This document shows positions 25,385 to 32,864 of a stretch of DNA of 64,000 nucleotides, in pieces (position 1 is the stretch's first letter; the number at the start of each line of letters is the position of its first letter). The stretch lies in assembly GCA_964555645.1 (NCBI GenBank), contig CAZKTA010000010.1:1-64000 (forward strand), written 5' to 3'. This stretch comes from DTLC01 sp964555645. Its GTDB lineage: Bacteria; Verrucomicrobiota; Verrucomicrobiia; Limisphaerales; DTLC01. The notes under the pieces were generated by a model, which saw only the letters and a program-made list of their open reading frames with translations, had not been told where the DNA came from and ran no database searches. Position numbers and translations under genes: made by a program.

Positions 25385-26229
25385 CCGACAATCGTAATCA
25401 AGCTGACTTCAGGCGGACAGTTTATACGTATGCCGAGTAGGTTGCCTACACCGCGCGTCACATGCACCCAGCGGCCATTGTATTCGTGCAAGCCCTCGAC
25501 AAACCGCGCATCTTTCACAGGCGCAAATGGCGTGCCCAACACCGGCAACCGCAACTGACCGCCATGTGTGTGTCCGCACAACATCAAATCCCACCTGTAC
25601 GGATTCAATTCTTCGATACTGTCCGGGTTGTGAACCAGCACGAGCCTTACCGAATCGTTGTCGGTGGTTCGTTGGAAGGCTAATTCAGGTTGCATGTCCC
25701 CCGACCAGTAGTCGCCCAAGCCCAGCACGCTAAGGTGCCATCCTTTAATCTGCACCGACTCGGCGGTGTTTTGGAGCAGTTGTACGCCGCCTTTGCGTAG
25801 CAAAGTGCTTATTTGGGTCGTGTCCGGGTACCCATATCTTCGTTTCGCCCATACGCCTCCGTCGTGGTTGCCAAGACAAGCAAACGTAGGCGCGTGTTTC
25901 GCCAGGGGCAACAGCATAGTCGCGTACTCGTCGAATCGGTCGTATCGGCGCGTGATGAAATCGCCGGTCAGACAAATCAGATCAGGTTTGTAAGCCAACC
26001 CAAGCTCAATTGCTTTACTGATATGCGCCAAACTCACCACAGCAGATGCATGGAAATCAGATAAATGCAAAATTGTAACAGGCGCCCGACTGCTGAATCT
26101 GCCAAGCCGAACTTGATGCCGTCTGACGACAAACCGCCCAGATTCAATCACGCCGCCGTAGCCGGCCACGCCAACTGCGCTCACCCCAAGCAGCGCAAGA
26201 AACTTACGTCGTGAATACTTCTTCTTCAT
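25381..26229 (-). CDS. Calcineurin-like metallophosphoesterase with Tat-type signal
   Basis: Predicted phosphoesterase of 282 residues in the YkuE/LpxG-like group. The metal-binding motifs are ILHLSDFHA (D-x-H), CLTGDFI (GD), CLGNHDGG (GNHD), and LVHNPDSIEEL plus LCGHTHGGQLRLP (GHTH). The N-terminus KKKYSRRKFLALLGVSAVG is a twin-arginine-like signal, suggesting export or membrane attachment. In related proteins the substrate can be UDP-2,3-diacylglucosamine, a lipid A precursor; here that is only a possibility. It sits between the nucleotidyltransferase and thiS in the thiH operon and overlaps thiS by 4 bp. Confidence 0.9.
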   Translation of the reverse strand: MKKKYSRRKFLALLGVSAVGVAGYGGVIESGRFVVRRHQVRLGRFSSRAPVTILHLSDFHASAVVSLAHISKAIELGLAYKPDLICLTGDFITRRYDRFDEYATMLLPLAKHAPTFACLGNHDGGVWAKRRYGYPDTTQISTLLRKGGVQLLQNTAESVQIKGWHLSVLGLGDYWSGDMQPELAFQRTTDNDSVRLVLVHNPDSIEELNPYRWDLMLCGHTHGGQLRLPVLGTPFAPVKDARFVEGLHEYNGRWVHVTRGVGNLLGIRINCPPEVSLITIVG

Positions 26230-26269
26230 TTACTCTAGGTTCATCTGACACGTTTGCTCTCAGTTACAT

Positions 26270-26929
26270 TCAAAACTTATTTTGACCGTTGGCTTTTACT
26301 GTTAAGCCGCAGCTCACAATTGGCAGATGCGAGTTTGGATTTAGCACTTTACCGTTCCACTCTGTTGCAGCCTCTTTTTCCCAGCCGGCATTTCCTCGAA
26401 AATTGTGTCTAACACACCTAATTTCTGCAGTCCACAACTGCAAATAAGCTTCATCGGGCCCCGATTTTTGTACCGCGGTAATTCCCGCCGCATCAGCAAC
26501 TCGGCGCTCGGCGAGGCTGATGCGATCCCAGTACAGCTTGTGCAGCAGTAAATCCTCGGCAGTGGCAATCCAGGCTGGGGCACCGAAGAATGCGACATTT
26601 TCGCGCTGCGCAAACATTTGTTGCTCAAATGAGTGCGGTTGCAGACGCCAGAAGTCAATTTTCAATCCGGACCTGTTGTTAATCGCACTAAACACGTATA
26701 GCGGGTGGAAATCTGCCCGGCCGGTGGGTTCGTCAATAAAGAACTCATGCTTAAATCCGTCCACTAAATTCGGTGCTGTTGACAGTGCTACCTCGATAAC
26801 AAAGTCCAGGTCATCCGTTGTGCGGGCAAGACCACAATAGTTACCGGCCATTGATCGAGTTAACATACACGGCAGCTCAAGCTGGCTAAGCCAGCGTACG
26901 CAGTCCATTAACAGGTTTGGCTCTGTCAT
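26270..26929 (-). CDS. Nucleotidyltransferase-like (AbiEii/DUF6036-type) gene with a probable 1-nt frameshift
   Basis: Minus-strand gene of 219 codons as it stands. It begins with a nucleotidyltransferase core: LTRSMAGNYCGLARTTDDLDFVIEV, equivalent to the GS-x10-DxD region, then ATAEDLLLHKLYW and AGITAVQKSGPDEAYLQLWTAE. From there the family expects LGV-x-D, and exactly that (LGVLDTIFEEMPAGKKRLQQ) is in the neighbouring frame. Removing one A of the AAA at 26424-26422 restores it and moves the stop to 26341, giving about 195 residues. Either a real mutation or a sequencing error at a homopolymer. The upstream 67-residue gene overlaps it by 4 bp, so the pair may form a toxin-antitoxin-like unit. 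Substrate unknown. Confidence 0.72.
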   Translation of the reverse strand: MTEPNLLMDCVRWLSQLELPCMLTRSMAGNYCGLARTTDDLDFVIEVALSTAPNLVDGFKHEFFIDEPTGRADFHPLYVFSAINNRSGLKIDFWRLQPHSFEQQMFAQRENVAFFGAPAWIATAEDLLLHKLYWDRISLAERRVADAAGITAVQKSGPDEAYLQLWTAEIRCVRHNFRGNAGWEKEAATEWNGKVLNPNSHLPIVSCGLTVKANGQNKF

Positions 26930-27129
26930 GTTGTCTTTGGCAGCTCAAGCTGTACCCGGAGTAAACGTTCAATCTGGCGCTCGTCTGATTGGGGATGCAG
27001 CGTGCGGATTGGCTGGCAAGTAATCTCGCATGCCAACTCATGCGGGCGCAGTGCTATGACAATGGGCTCTTCCTTGGTCATTCGCCGGTAGCAACCTATT
27101 TGATGGTCGAGAACTGCCTCAAGAGTCAT
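26926..27129 (-). CDS. Small helical protein paired with the nucleotidyltransferase
   Basis: Protein of 67 residues from the ATG at 27129, beginning MTLEAVLDHQIGCYRRM. Its core reads ALRPHELACEITCQPIRTLHPQSDE followed by RQIERLLRVQLELP. The pattern RxxxxEEPxxxALxxHELAC...IRxxHP is one I associate with small genes upstream of DUF6036-type nucleotidyltransferases in several phyla; no named family. It starts 2 nt after the thiH stop and overlaps the next gene by ATGA, so it is translationally coupled. Likely partner or antitoxin-like regulator of the nucleotidyltransferase. Confidence 0.66.
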   Translation of the reverse strand: MTLEAVLDHQIGCYRRMTKEEPIVIALRPHELACEITCQPIRTLHPQSDERQIERLLRVQLELPKTT

Positions 27130-27131
27130 AG

Positions 27132-28340
27132 TTACGCGCTCAGTGCCATGTCCCAATCTTTCCAAACCGGTTCGTAACCGAGTCGTCGGATCACATCGGC
27201 AATCTCGGCTGGCGACCGTTCATCCGCGATCACAAATTGTTCGGTCGCGCCTACCTGCGCTTGTCGTGCGGGCGCCCATTCGCTTGCACCGGAGGCAAGC
27301 TCGACTAACCGGCCACGAACTGTCTGATGCAATTTGTCGCGGCCAGCGCCGGTGTACCCACCGGGTTCGGTATGGCTGCCGGCGCTCATCAGGGTGATAC
27401 CTAGCGGGATCAACCCGTCGCGTGTCTTGGGCGATTCACGCGTCGAAAGCACAAGCCCTACATCTGGAAACATCAATCGCAACGCGCATACAAGCTGCAC
27501 AAGGTCGCGTTCGGTCATCTGCGTAAGCGGCTGGAACTCGCCTGCGCATGGCCGGAGCCGCGGAATTGAAATCGTCAGAAACGCTTTCCAACAATGGCGC
27601 TGTAGATAATCCGCGTGTGCAGCGGTGCAAATTGCTTCGAACCGCCAATCACCAAGCCCGTGCAGTGCGCCTATGCCAAGGCGCTTGAACCCGGCCGCAT
27701 ACGCGCGTTCTGGTGTGTGAAGGCGCCAGTCGAAGTCACGTTTTGGGCCGGCTGTATGCATCTGTGCGTAAATGTCGCGGTCGTAAGTTTCTTGGTAGAT
27801 CACAAGCCCATCTGCCCCCGCATCAACTAAAACGCGGTATTCGTGTGTGTCAAGTGGCCCTACCTCAAGCGAAATACTCGGCCAATCCCTGTGCAACGCC
27901 GCAATGCATCGGCGCAAATACTCCACCGACACAAACTTCGGGTGTTCACCCGCTACAAGCAAAATGTTACGAAAACCTTGTCTCCTTAGAGCATCTGCCT
28001 CTCGCAACACTTCTTCAACTGACAATGTCACACGCACAATCGTGTTGTCGCGCGAAAAACCGCAGTATTTGCAGTTATTGACGCATTCGTTCGACAGGTA
28101 CAACGGCGCAAATAACCGAATCACGCGGCCGAACCGTTGCAGGGTCAACACATGCGACTGCCGGGCAATTTGTTCGAGCAATTGCGGTTCTGCTGCAGCG
28201 GGCGATATCAAATGCGCAAAGTCAGCCAGTGTACGCCGCGCTTTGGCAAGGCTCGCACGCACTTCGTCAGTGCTAGCAGCCATGGCCCGCTGCATCAACT
28301 GGCCGATCGGCAGAGTATTTAGTTCACTCGCAAAACCCAC
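27132..28340 (-). CDS. thiH: 2-iminoacetate synthase ThiH
   Basis: Radical-SAM enzyme of 402 residues that cleaves tyrosine to 2-iminoacetate, the glycine-derived input for the thiazole ring in anaerobic-type thiamine synthesis. The [4Fe-4S] motif CVNNCKYCGF (CxxxCxxC, about residues 87-94) is followed by NILLVAGEHPKF, VGPLDTHEYRVLVDAGADG, YQETYDRDIYAQMH and GALHGLGDWR, all ThiH-typical. C-terminal STRESPKTRDGLIPLGITLMSAGSHTEPGG also fits. The start used is GTG at 28340. First gene of a five-gene left-running operon ending in thiS. No TPP-riboswitch pattern is visible upstream. Confidence 0.95.
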   Translation of the reverse strand: MGFASELNTLPIGQLMQRAMAASTDEVRASLAKARRTLADFAHLISPAAAEPQLLEQIARQSHVLTLQRFGRVIRLFAPLYLSNECVNNCKYCGFSRDNTIVRVTLSVEEVLREADALRRQGFRNILLVAGEHPKFVSVEYLRRCIAALHRDWPSISLEVGPLDTHEYRVLVDAGADGLVIYQETYDRDIYAQMHTAGPKRDFDWRLHTPERAYAAGFKRLGIGALHGLGDWRFEAICTAAHADYLQRHCWKAFLTISIPRLRPCAGEFQPLTQMTERDLVQLVCALRLMFPDVGLVLSTRESPKTRDGLIPLGITLMSAGSHTEPGGYTGAGRDKLHQTVRGRLVELASGASEWAPARQAQVGATEQFVIADERSPAEIADVIRRLGYEPVWKDWDMALSA

Positions 28341-28694
28341 GCGTTAAACTTACCAAACCTTGTGCAGTTGTCGAGCGGCAGCCCGGCAAGAGCCTAAGCG
28401 GGTTTGCGCGCCCGTCCATACAACGCCACAATTTTCTGCGCCAAGGACAGCCTTCGCCCACGTTACCTCCTTTTTTCCAAACACATCTCTTCACTCTGAG
28501 TACCACACGCCGCTGGACCCGCCCATGCGGGGGCGCCCGCGCAAAACACGTTTCACGTTTTTACCTCTGAACCGAGGCTACTTGTGCACCGTGTTTCTAG
28601 TGCTGACAATGAACAGTCTGACCTACTAGCAAATTTGTTGGCGGCGACGCACTGCACTGCCCCTGCGTTATCAAACCGACCCGGATTATTTGTT
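28341..28694. other. Leader region upstream of thiH
   Basis: No gene is seen. I looked for a TPP riboswitch (CTGAGA and GAACCTGA-like boxes on the minus strand) because thiH follows, and found none. Confidence 0.4.
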
Positions 28695-28850
28695 GGTAGG
28701 GACGGCTGGGGCCAGCCGTCCGCAATCCACTGGAGAGCCGACTTCAACGTCGGCCGAGTCGTTGGTGCGGGTGGAACCGCGCCCTCCAATGGGATCCACG
28801 ACCGCGCAGCCACAGACGCCTTGGTCCTGCATATGCGGGATGTCCCTACC
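28695..28850. repeat. Complete palindromic repeat unit (GGTAGGGAC...GTCCCTACC)
   Basis: A 156-bp unit with a 9-bp terminal inverted repeat. It is about 93% identical to unit 3 at 23017-23161 and is the only complete copy of that subtype in the window. The inner hairpins GCTGG/CCAGC, GCCGAC/GTCGGC and the long-range GGAG...CTCC pairing are kept; the right-hand hairpin arm changes C to T and so keeps a G-U pair. Confidence 0.82.
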
Positions 28851-28936
28851 TTTGGAAAATGCTTGTAGTACATGCTTAAGCGTGTGCGGTATTTCTCGGT
28901 TAGGCGGCGTCTGACTGAGCTACCCTGTGAATAGAC
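28851..28936 (-). other. Short tRNA-D-arm-like fragment
   Basis: On the minus strand 28922-28910 reads GTAGCTCAGTCAG, the consensus start of a tRNA D-arm, but no D-stem closing strand, anticodon arm or acceptor follows. A chance match or a worn tRNA fragment. Confidence 0.25.
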
Positions 28937-28965
28937 AGCACCGCACATTGCGGTGCTTTTGTGTT
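28937..28965 (+). terminator. Strong intrinsic terminator with no gene upstream
   Basis: AGCACCGCA/TGCGGTGCT (28937-28945 and 28949-28957), a 9-bp perfect stem with a 3-base loop, then a T-rich tract. No + strand gene lies upstream for more than 300 bases, so it may end a small RNA or be a remnant. A perfect 16-bp palindrome (28965-28980) follows directly. Confidence 0.65.
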
Positions 28966-28980
28966 TTTGCGGCCGCAAAA

Positions 28981-29277
28981 CTCGCAATCGTTCGCGGTTC
29001 AAACTCAACCACTATACGTTGTGGCCGCGGCACTGAGTCGTGGAGCGCCCGTTCCACCCGAATCAACTGTGGACTGTGTGGAAGCCGGGCTAAGACAGTA
29101 ACACACATCCGGAGCGGCCTTTTGCTAACAGCCGGACACATTACATCACTGATGTGGTGACGGATTCGCCAGTTCTGTGCGCGACAAAACTTTTGCTCGC
29201 TTATCCCTGTGCCTGCGTTGTATCAAGTGCGCAATGTACGGGGCCAAAATGGCCCTAGCTCAAACCGTTGGCGTGTC
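28981..29277. other. Spacer before the prepilin-type gene at 29278
   Basis: No gene, RNA or convincing promoter is recognised here. Confidence 0.4.
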
Positions 29278-29949
29278 ATGACACAAAAACGTGGATTTAC
29301 GTTGGTCGAGTTGTTGCTTGTCATAGCCACAATTGGCGTGCTTGCGGGGTTGTTACTGCCGGTGCTGACGCGTGCAAAACACCGCGTCAGAGCAAGCGCG
29401 TGCATCAATAACCTACGCCAATGGGGTGGTGCAACACGCATGTACACAGCTGACAACGACGATTTCCTTCCGTACGAAGGTAATCCGAACCCACCTGTCG
29501 AACCGAGAGCGGCCTGGGACACAAACAGTTGGTATGTGCTTCTGCCACGCACAATCGCACAGCCAATTTACTTCCAGATGCCGTGGCGAAACGATCCAAG
29601 TGCCGATGTTGGCAATTCGATCTGGATTTGCCCGGCTAACACACGAAGGAGCGACGGTACACGGTTGTTTCACTACTGCTTGAACCGATACGCAGACGGC
29701 ACAGACGATGCCGATCATCCAACGCCTATTTCTGCAATTGCGAAGCCGTCTGTTGTTGTTTGGATGTTTGACAGCAAAAACATCCCTGCTGTTGGGCGGT
29801 GGACTTTCGTGCACACAAACCTACATTCAGGCGGTGCACATTTCCTTTTCCTCGACGGCCACGTGGCACGTTTCCCCCGCACCGAATACTGGTCGGACAC
29901 CGGTCCTATCACAAATAACCCTGCAATTGTGTGGATTCCGCAAAAGTAA
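29278..29949 (+). CDS. Prepilin-type N-terminal cleavage/methylation protein
   Basis: Pseudopilin-like protein of about 223 residues. The short leader MTQKR is followed by the processing motif GFTLVELLLVIATIGVLAG, then SACINNLRQWGGATRMYTADNDDFLPYEG, the DGHVE-class tail FLFLDGHVARFPRTEYW and an H-x9-DG-like HTNLHSGGAHF. The ATG at 29278 places the leader at the expected five to six residues; the upstream GTG start would give an implausibly long leader. It lies alone, with no secretion-system genes nearby; the substrate or structure it serves is unknown. Confidence 0.86.
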   Translation: MTQKRGFTLVELLLVIATIGVLAGLLLPVLTRAKHRVRASACINNLRQWGGATRMYTADNDDFLPYEGNPNPPVEPRAAWDTNSWYVLLPRTIAQPIYFQMPWRNDPSADVGNSIWICPANTRRSDGTRLFHYCLNRYADGTDDADHPTPISAIAKPSVVVWMFDSKNIPAVGRWTFVHTNLHSGGAHFLFLDGHVARFPRTEYWSDTGPITNNPAIVWIPQK

Positions 29950-30323
29950 GCGAGCGGCTTGTAAAGTGGCACGCCTACGCAAGCTCAGTGGCGGCGCAAG
30001 CAGGTTGAGAAATGCGCTTGGACAAAGACCGCACCTGTACACAGTTCTGCAATGGGCAAATAACGCATCGGGCAAGAGTGCGTTTCTACATGGTCTCTCC
30101 GATAAACCGGCTCATAAATACGCAGACCTAGCCAACGGTTAGCAATTCTCATTTACCGTGCGAAGACCAGCAGCATACTGCTTTTTGCCCGTACATCTTT
30201 AACTTTGAGTTATCTGCATGTGTGTAGGTCAAATCAAACGATCTGATCAGACACCCTAAACTGCAACTAATAAGCTGGACTCTGGCGCTTGAACCGGTTT
30301 AATCTGCGTATCGAACTTGGGAT
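29950..30323. other. Spacer before the GT39 gene
   Basis: Only a weak hairpin AGCAG-CATA-CTGCT followed by TTTT (about 30168-30185) that could terminate the prepilin-type gene. Otherwise nothing recognised. Confidence 0.35.
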
Positions 30324-32177
30324 GTGAAGGTGTCAATTCGACATTATGTTTCCACGGGTAAACTAGACATGGCGTGGTTGCGCCGCGCGGTATCTCTGCC
30401 TGTTGATAAGGTGCACAAGTTGATCGCAGCACTCAAAACAGGTGCTTTGCGTCAACATGCGTGGGCAATAACGCTCACGGTTCTCTTGTTGTTTGTGACA
30501 TTTGTGCGGTTTCACCTCCGGGAAATGCCGCTCGAGCGTGACGAAGGCGAATACGGTTACGTAGCCCAATTAATATTGCAGGGAAAACTGCCGTACGAAT
30601 CGGTCTATAGCATGAAACTACCCGGTGTAAGCGCCGCTTATGCGATTGCAATGCTTGTACTTGGTGAGTCAGCCGCAGCGATTCGAACGTTATTGTGGTT
30701 AGTCAACGTGGCCTCGATTGTGTTGGTATTTGTGCTTGGGCGGCGGTTGTTGGATACAACAGCAGGCATAGTTGCAGCAATAGGCTTTGGGCTAGTGTCA
30801 CTTAGCCCGTCTGTGCTTGGCTTAGCTGCGCACGCAAGCCACTTCGTGGTGCTATTCGTTTTGATAGGTTTGTACGTACTCTTAAATGGGATCGAGTCGG
30901 GCAAACTGCTCACACTCGCCATCAGTGGGTTAATGTTCGGTATCGCATTCATGATGAAACAACCGGGGTTACTGTTCGGCTTGTTCGGATTAGCTTATCT
31001 AGCTTTTTGCCGGATTAACCCGGAGGTTTTTAGGAGCCGCCGAATCTTTCTTAGACGCATAATTTCGCTCGTATCCAAGCGGCCCGGCGGTGGACTGCTA
31101 TGTGTGCCGCTGGGCACTTTTCTCAAGGAAACCAGCTTGTTCCTGGTAGGGCTGGGTGCACCTTTTGCTGCAACAAATTTATTGTTTTTGGTGGCGGGTG
31201 GGTTTAGCAAGTTTTGGTTTTGGACTTTTACATACGCACGGGAGTACGGTTCGATTATGTCCTTTGGCGAAAGTATTCGTGTCCTTTACACCATGCTGGG
31301 CCAAGTGGCTATAGGCAACACTTTTTGGGGGATACTCAGTGCAATTGGTCTGGCCTTGCTCAGTAGGGAACGCCGGGTTCAAAAAAGCAGAGTTTTTTTG
31401 ATCGGGTTTGCGCTGAGCTCAGTTGCGACATTATGGATCGGCAAATACTTCCGGCATCACTATTTTATTTTTGCTTTACCGGCTGTTGCGCTTCTTGCGG
31501 GTGTGGCGGTGAGTTATAGCTGGAATTTGTTGCGCCGCGTAACGTCAATTGAATTGCTGCTTGCACCGTTTGTTTTGATTCTGTTCTTGGCTGCGGTTTT
31601 GTATCCGCCAATCGTACATGGTCAGGTCTGGTTTGCCAAAATACCTGCTGAAGCATCAGAATTGATGTACCGCAGCTCGATCTTTGTTGATTCGGTTCAA
31701 GTAGCTGATTACCTGCGCGGCGAAACAACCCCCGAAACCAAAATTGCACTACTAGGCTCGGAGCCACAGATTTACTTCTATTCACGCCGGCAATCTGCCA
31801 CAGGTTATATCTACATGTATCCGTTAATGGAACCGCATGCATATGCAGCTCAGATGCAGGAGGAGCTAGTTCGTGAACTTGAATCTGCACAACCTGAGTA
31901 CGTTGTTTTTGTTAATGAACACACATCGTGGCTACGCCGGCCAACTTCAGAACGAAAAATCTTCAATTGGTGGAACGCGTATTCGAAAACAAACTACATG
32001 CTTACGCGACTTTTTATGCCAACCACGGTTAACCGTAAGTTGGACTTGGAAAAATTTGCGCCGTATTTCTTCGGCGATTACAGCATACCGAAGCAATTAT
32101 TCGCGCAAAGTATTCAGCCTGACGAAACTGTCCCTTTGGCAATTCACGTTTATAAAAGACAAAGCTCAACAAGGTGA
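30324..32177 (+). CDS. GT39-like (PMT/ArnT-type) membrane glycosyltransferase
   Basis: Integral membrane protein of 617 residues with about 10-12 hydrophobic segments, resembling glycosyltransferase family 39. It would transfer a sugar from a polyprenyl-phosphate donor in the periplasm. The acidic motif of the first periplasmic loop, LERDEGEYGYVAQLIL with the DE pair, is followed by LPYESVYSMKLPGVSAAYAIAM, as in many verrucomicrobial members. The C-terminal soluble part has TKIALLGSEPQIYFYSRRQSATGY. The open frame starts with GTG at 30324; an ATG at 30369 is an alternative. No neighbouring glycan gene defines the substrate. Confidence 0.9.
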   Translation: MKVSIRHYVSTGKLDMAWLRRAVSLPVDKVHKLIAALKTGALRQHAWAITLTVLLLFVTFVRFHLREMPLERDEGEYGYVAQLILQGKLPYESVYSMKLPGVSAAYAIAMLVLGESAAAIRTLLWLVNVASIVLVFVLGRRLLDTTAGIVAAIGFGLVSLSPSVLGLAAHASHFVVLFVLIGLYVLLNGIESGKLLTLAISGLMFGIAFMMKQPGLLFGLFGLAYLAFCRINPEVFRSRRIFLRRIISLVSKRPGGGLLCVPLGTFLKETSLFLVGLGAPFAATNLLFLVAGGFSKFWFWTFTYAREYGSIMSFGESIRVLYTMLGQVAIGNTFWGILSAIGLALLSRERRVQKSRVFLIGFALSSVATLWIGKYFRHHYFIFALPAVALLAGVAVSYSWNLLRRVTSIELLLAPFVLILFLAAVLYPPIVHGQVWFAKIPAEASELMYRSSIFVDSVQVADYLRGETTPETKIALLGSEPQIYFYSRRQSATGYIYMYPLMEPHAYAAQMQEELVRELESAQPEYVVFVNEHTSWLRRPTSERKIFNWWNAYSKTNYMLTRLFMPTTVNRKLDLEKFAPYFFGDYSIPKQLFAQSIQPDETVPLAIHVYKRQSSTR

Positions 32178-32864
32178 CCCGTTGTGCCTTGGCCAGGTCC
32201 AACAGCGGCTGCTACAATATGTACGCTCAACCCTACGCTTATCTTTGGTCGGCTGTATTTGCCCCAACCACACCCCCGTAAGTTGCGCAAAAGCTCTCCG
32301 AGCCCACGGTCTTGCAAATCCAATTGCAATGCATCGCTCGACTTGTTTTGACCTGCATTTTTCAACCGCAGCTATGCCGCTCAAATTTGCTGCAGGTGGG
32401 TAGCTTCAGGTATCTCAAATCAACCCCCTATCTCGGCGCTTTTTGCGGTCTAATTCTGCTAAACAGAGTCCGCTACGGCGAACCGTCGCAAATTGCCGTG
32501 CAAAGTACGCGTTGCCACTGTGCTGGACTCGCCTAACGAGTGGCAGGGTGCAGCTCATTCACTGCCAAAACAGCAACAGTAAGCTGGTTTTTTCGCGCCC
32601 ACTGGACAATTGGAACTGCACAGCCAGTTTGCTGCACCGCATGGAAGGCTGATGGTCGCTCAGTGATTCCGACATCCCGTGCAGCCAACGGTTCTACGGT
32701 TTAACGTTTTGATGCTGTTGCATCTGATCGTCTAGTGCACTTTTTTCATGGTCGGCTGCAAAAATTCAAGCGCGGTTTTCTTTGACAACCACTTGCCAAA
32801 TACCTATTGTACCGTTGGAAAAAGCCCGGTGAATTCCAGCTCAGCCTAAAATAGCGTTAACTTT
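32178..32864. other. Non-coding spacer with a candidate promoter
   Basis: About 690 bases with no supported gene; short open frames on both strands show no family features. Near its right end lies a TTGACA-N17-TATTGT promoter-like sequence (32782-32810). Confidence 0.45.
32782..32810 (+). promoter_or_regulatory. Candidate sigma-70-type promoter for the exported protein at 32865
   Basis: TTGACA (32782-32787), 17-base spacer, TATTGT (32805-32810), about 50 nt before the ATG at 32865. The best consensus match seen in the window. Confidence 0.55.

Noticed and set aside
28341..28694. TPP riboswitch upstream of thiH
   Set aside because: Conserved TPP boxes were looked for on the minus strand and not found.
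28904..28936. Full tRNA gene at the GTAGCTCAGTCAG fragment
   Set aside because: No anticodon arm, T-arm or acceptor partner; at most a fragment.
28553..29008. Open frame on the minus strand across the repeat unit, resembling one at 22958-23176
   Set aside because: Both are translations of the same non-coding repeat (93% identical DNA with inverted repeats), so shared residues follow from the repeat, not from a gene.
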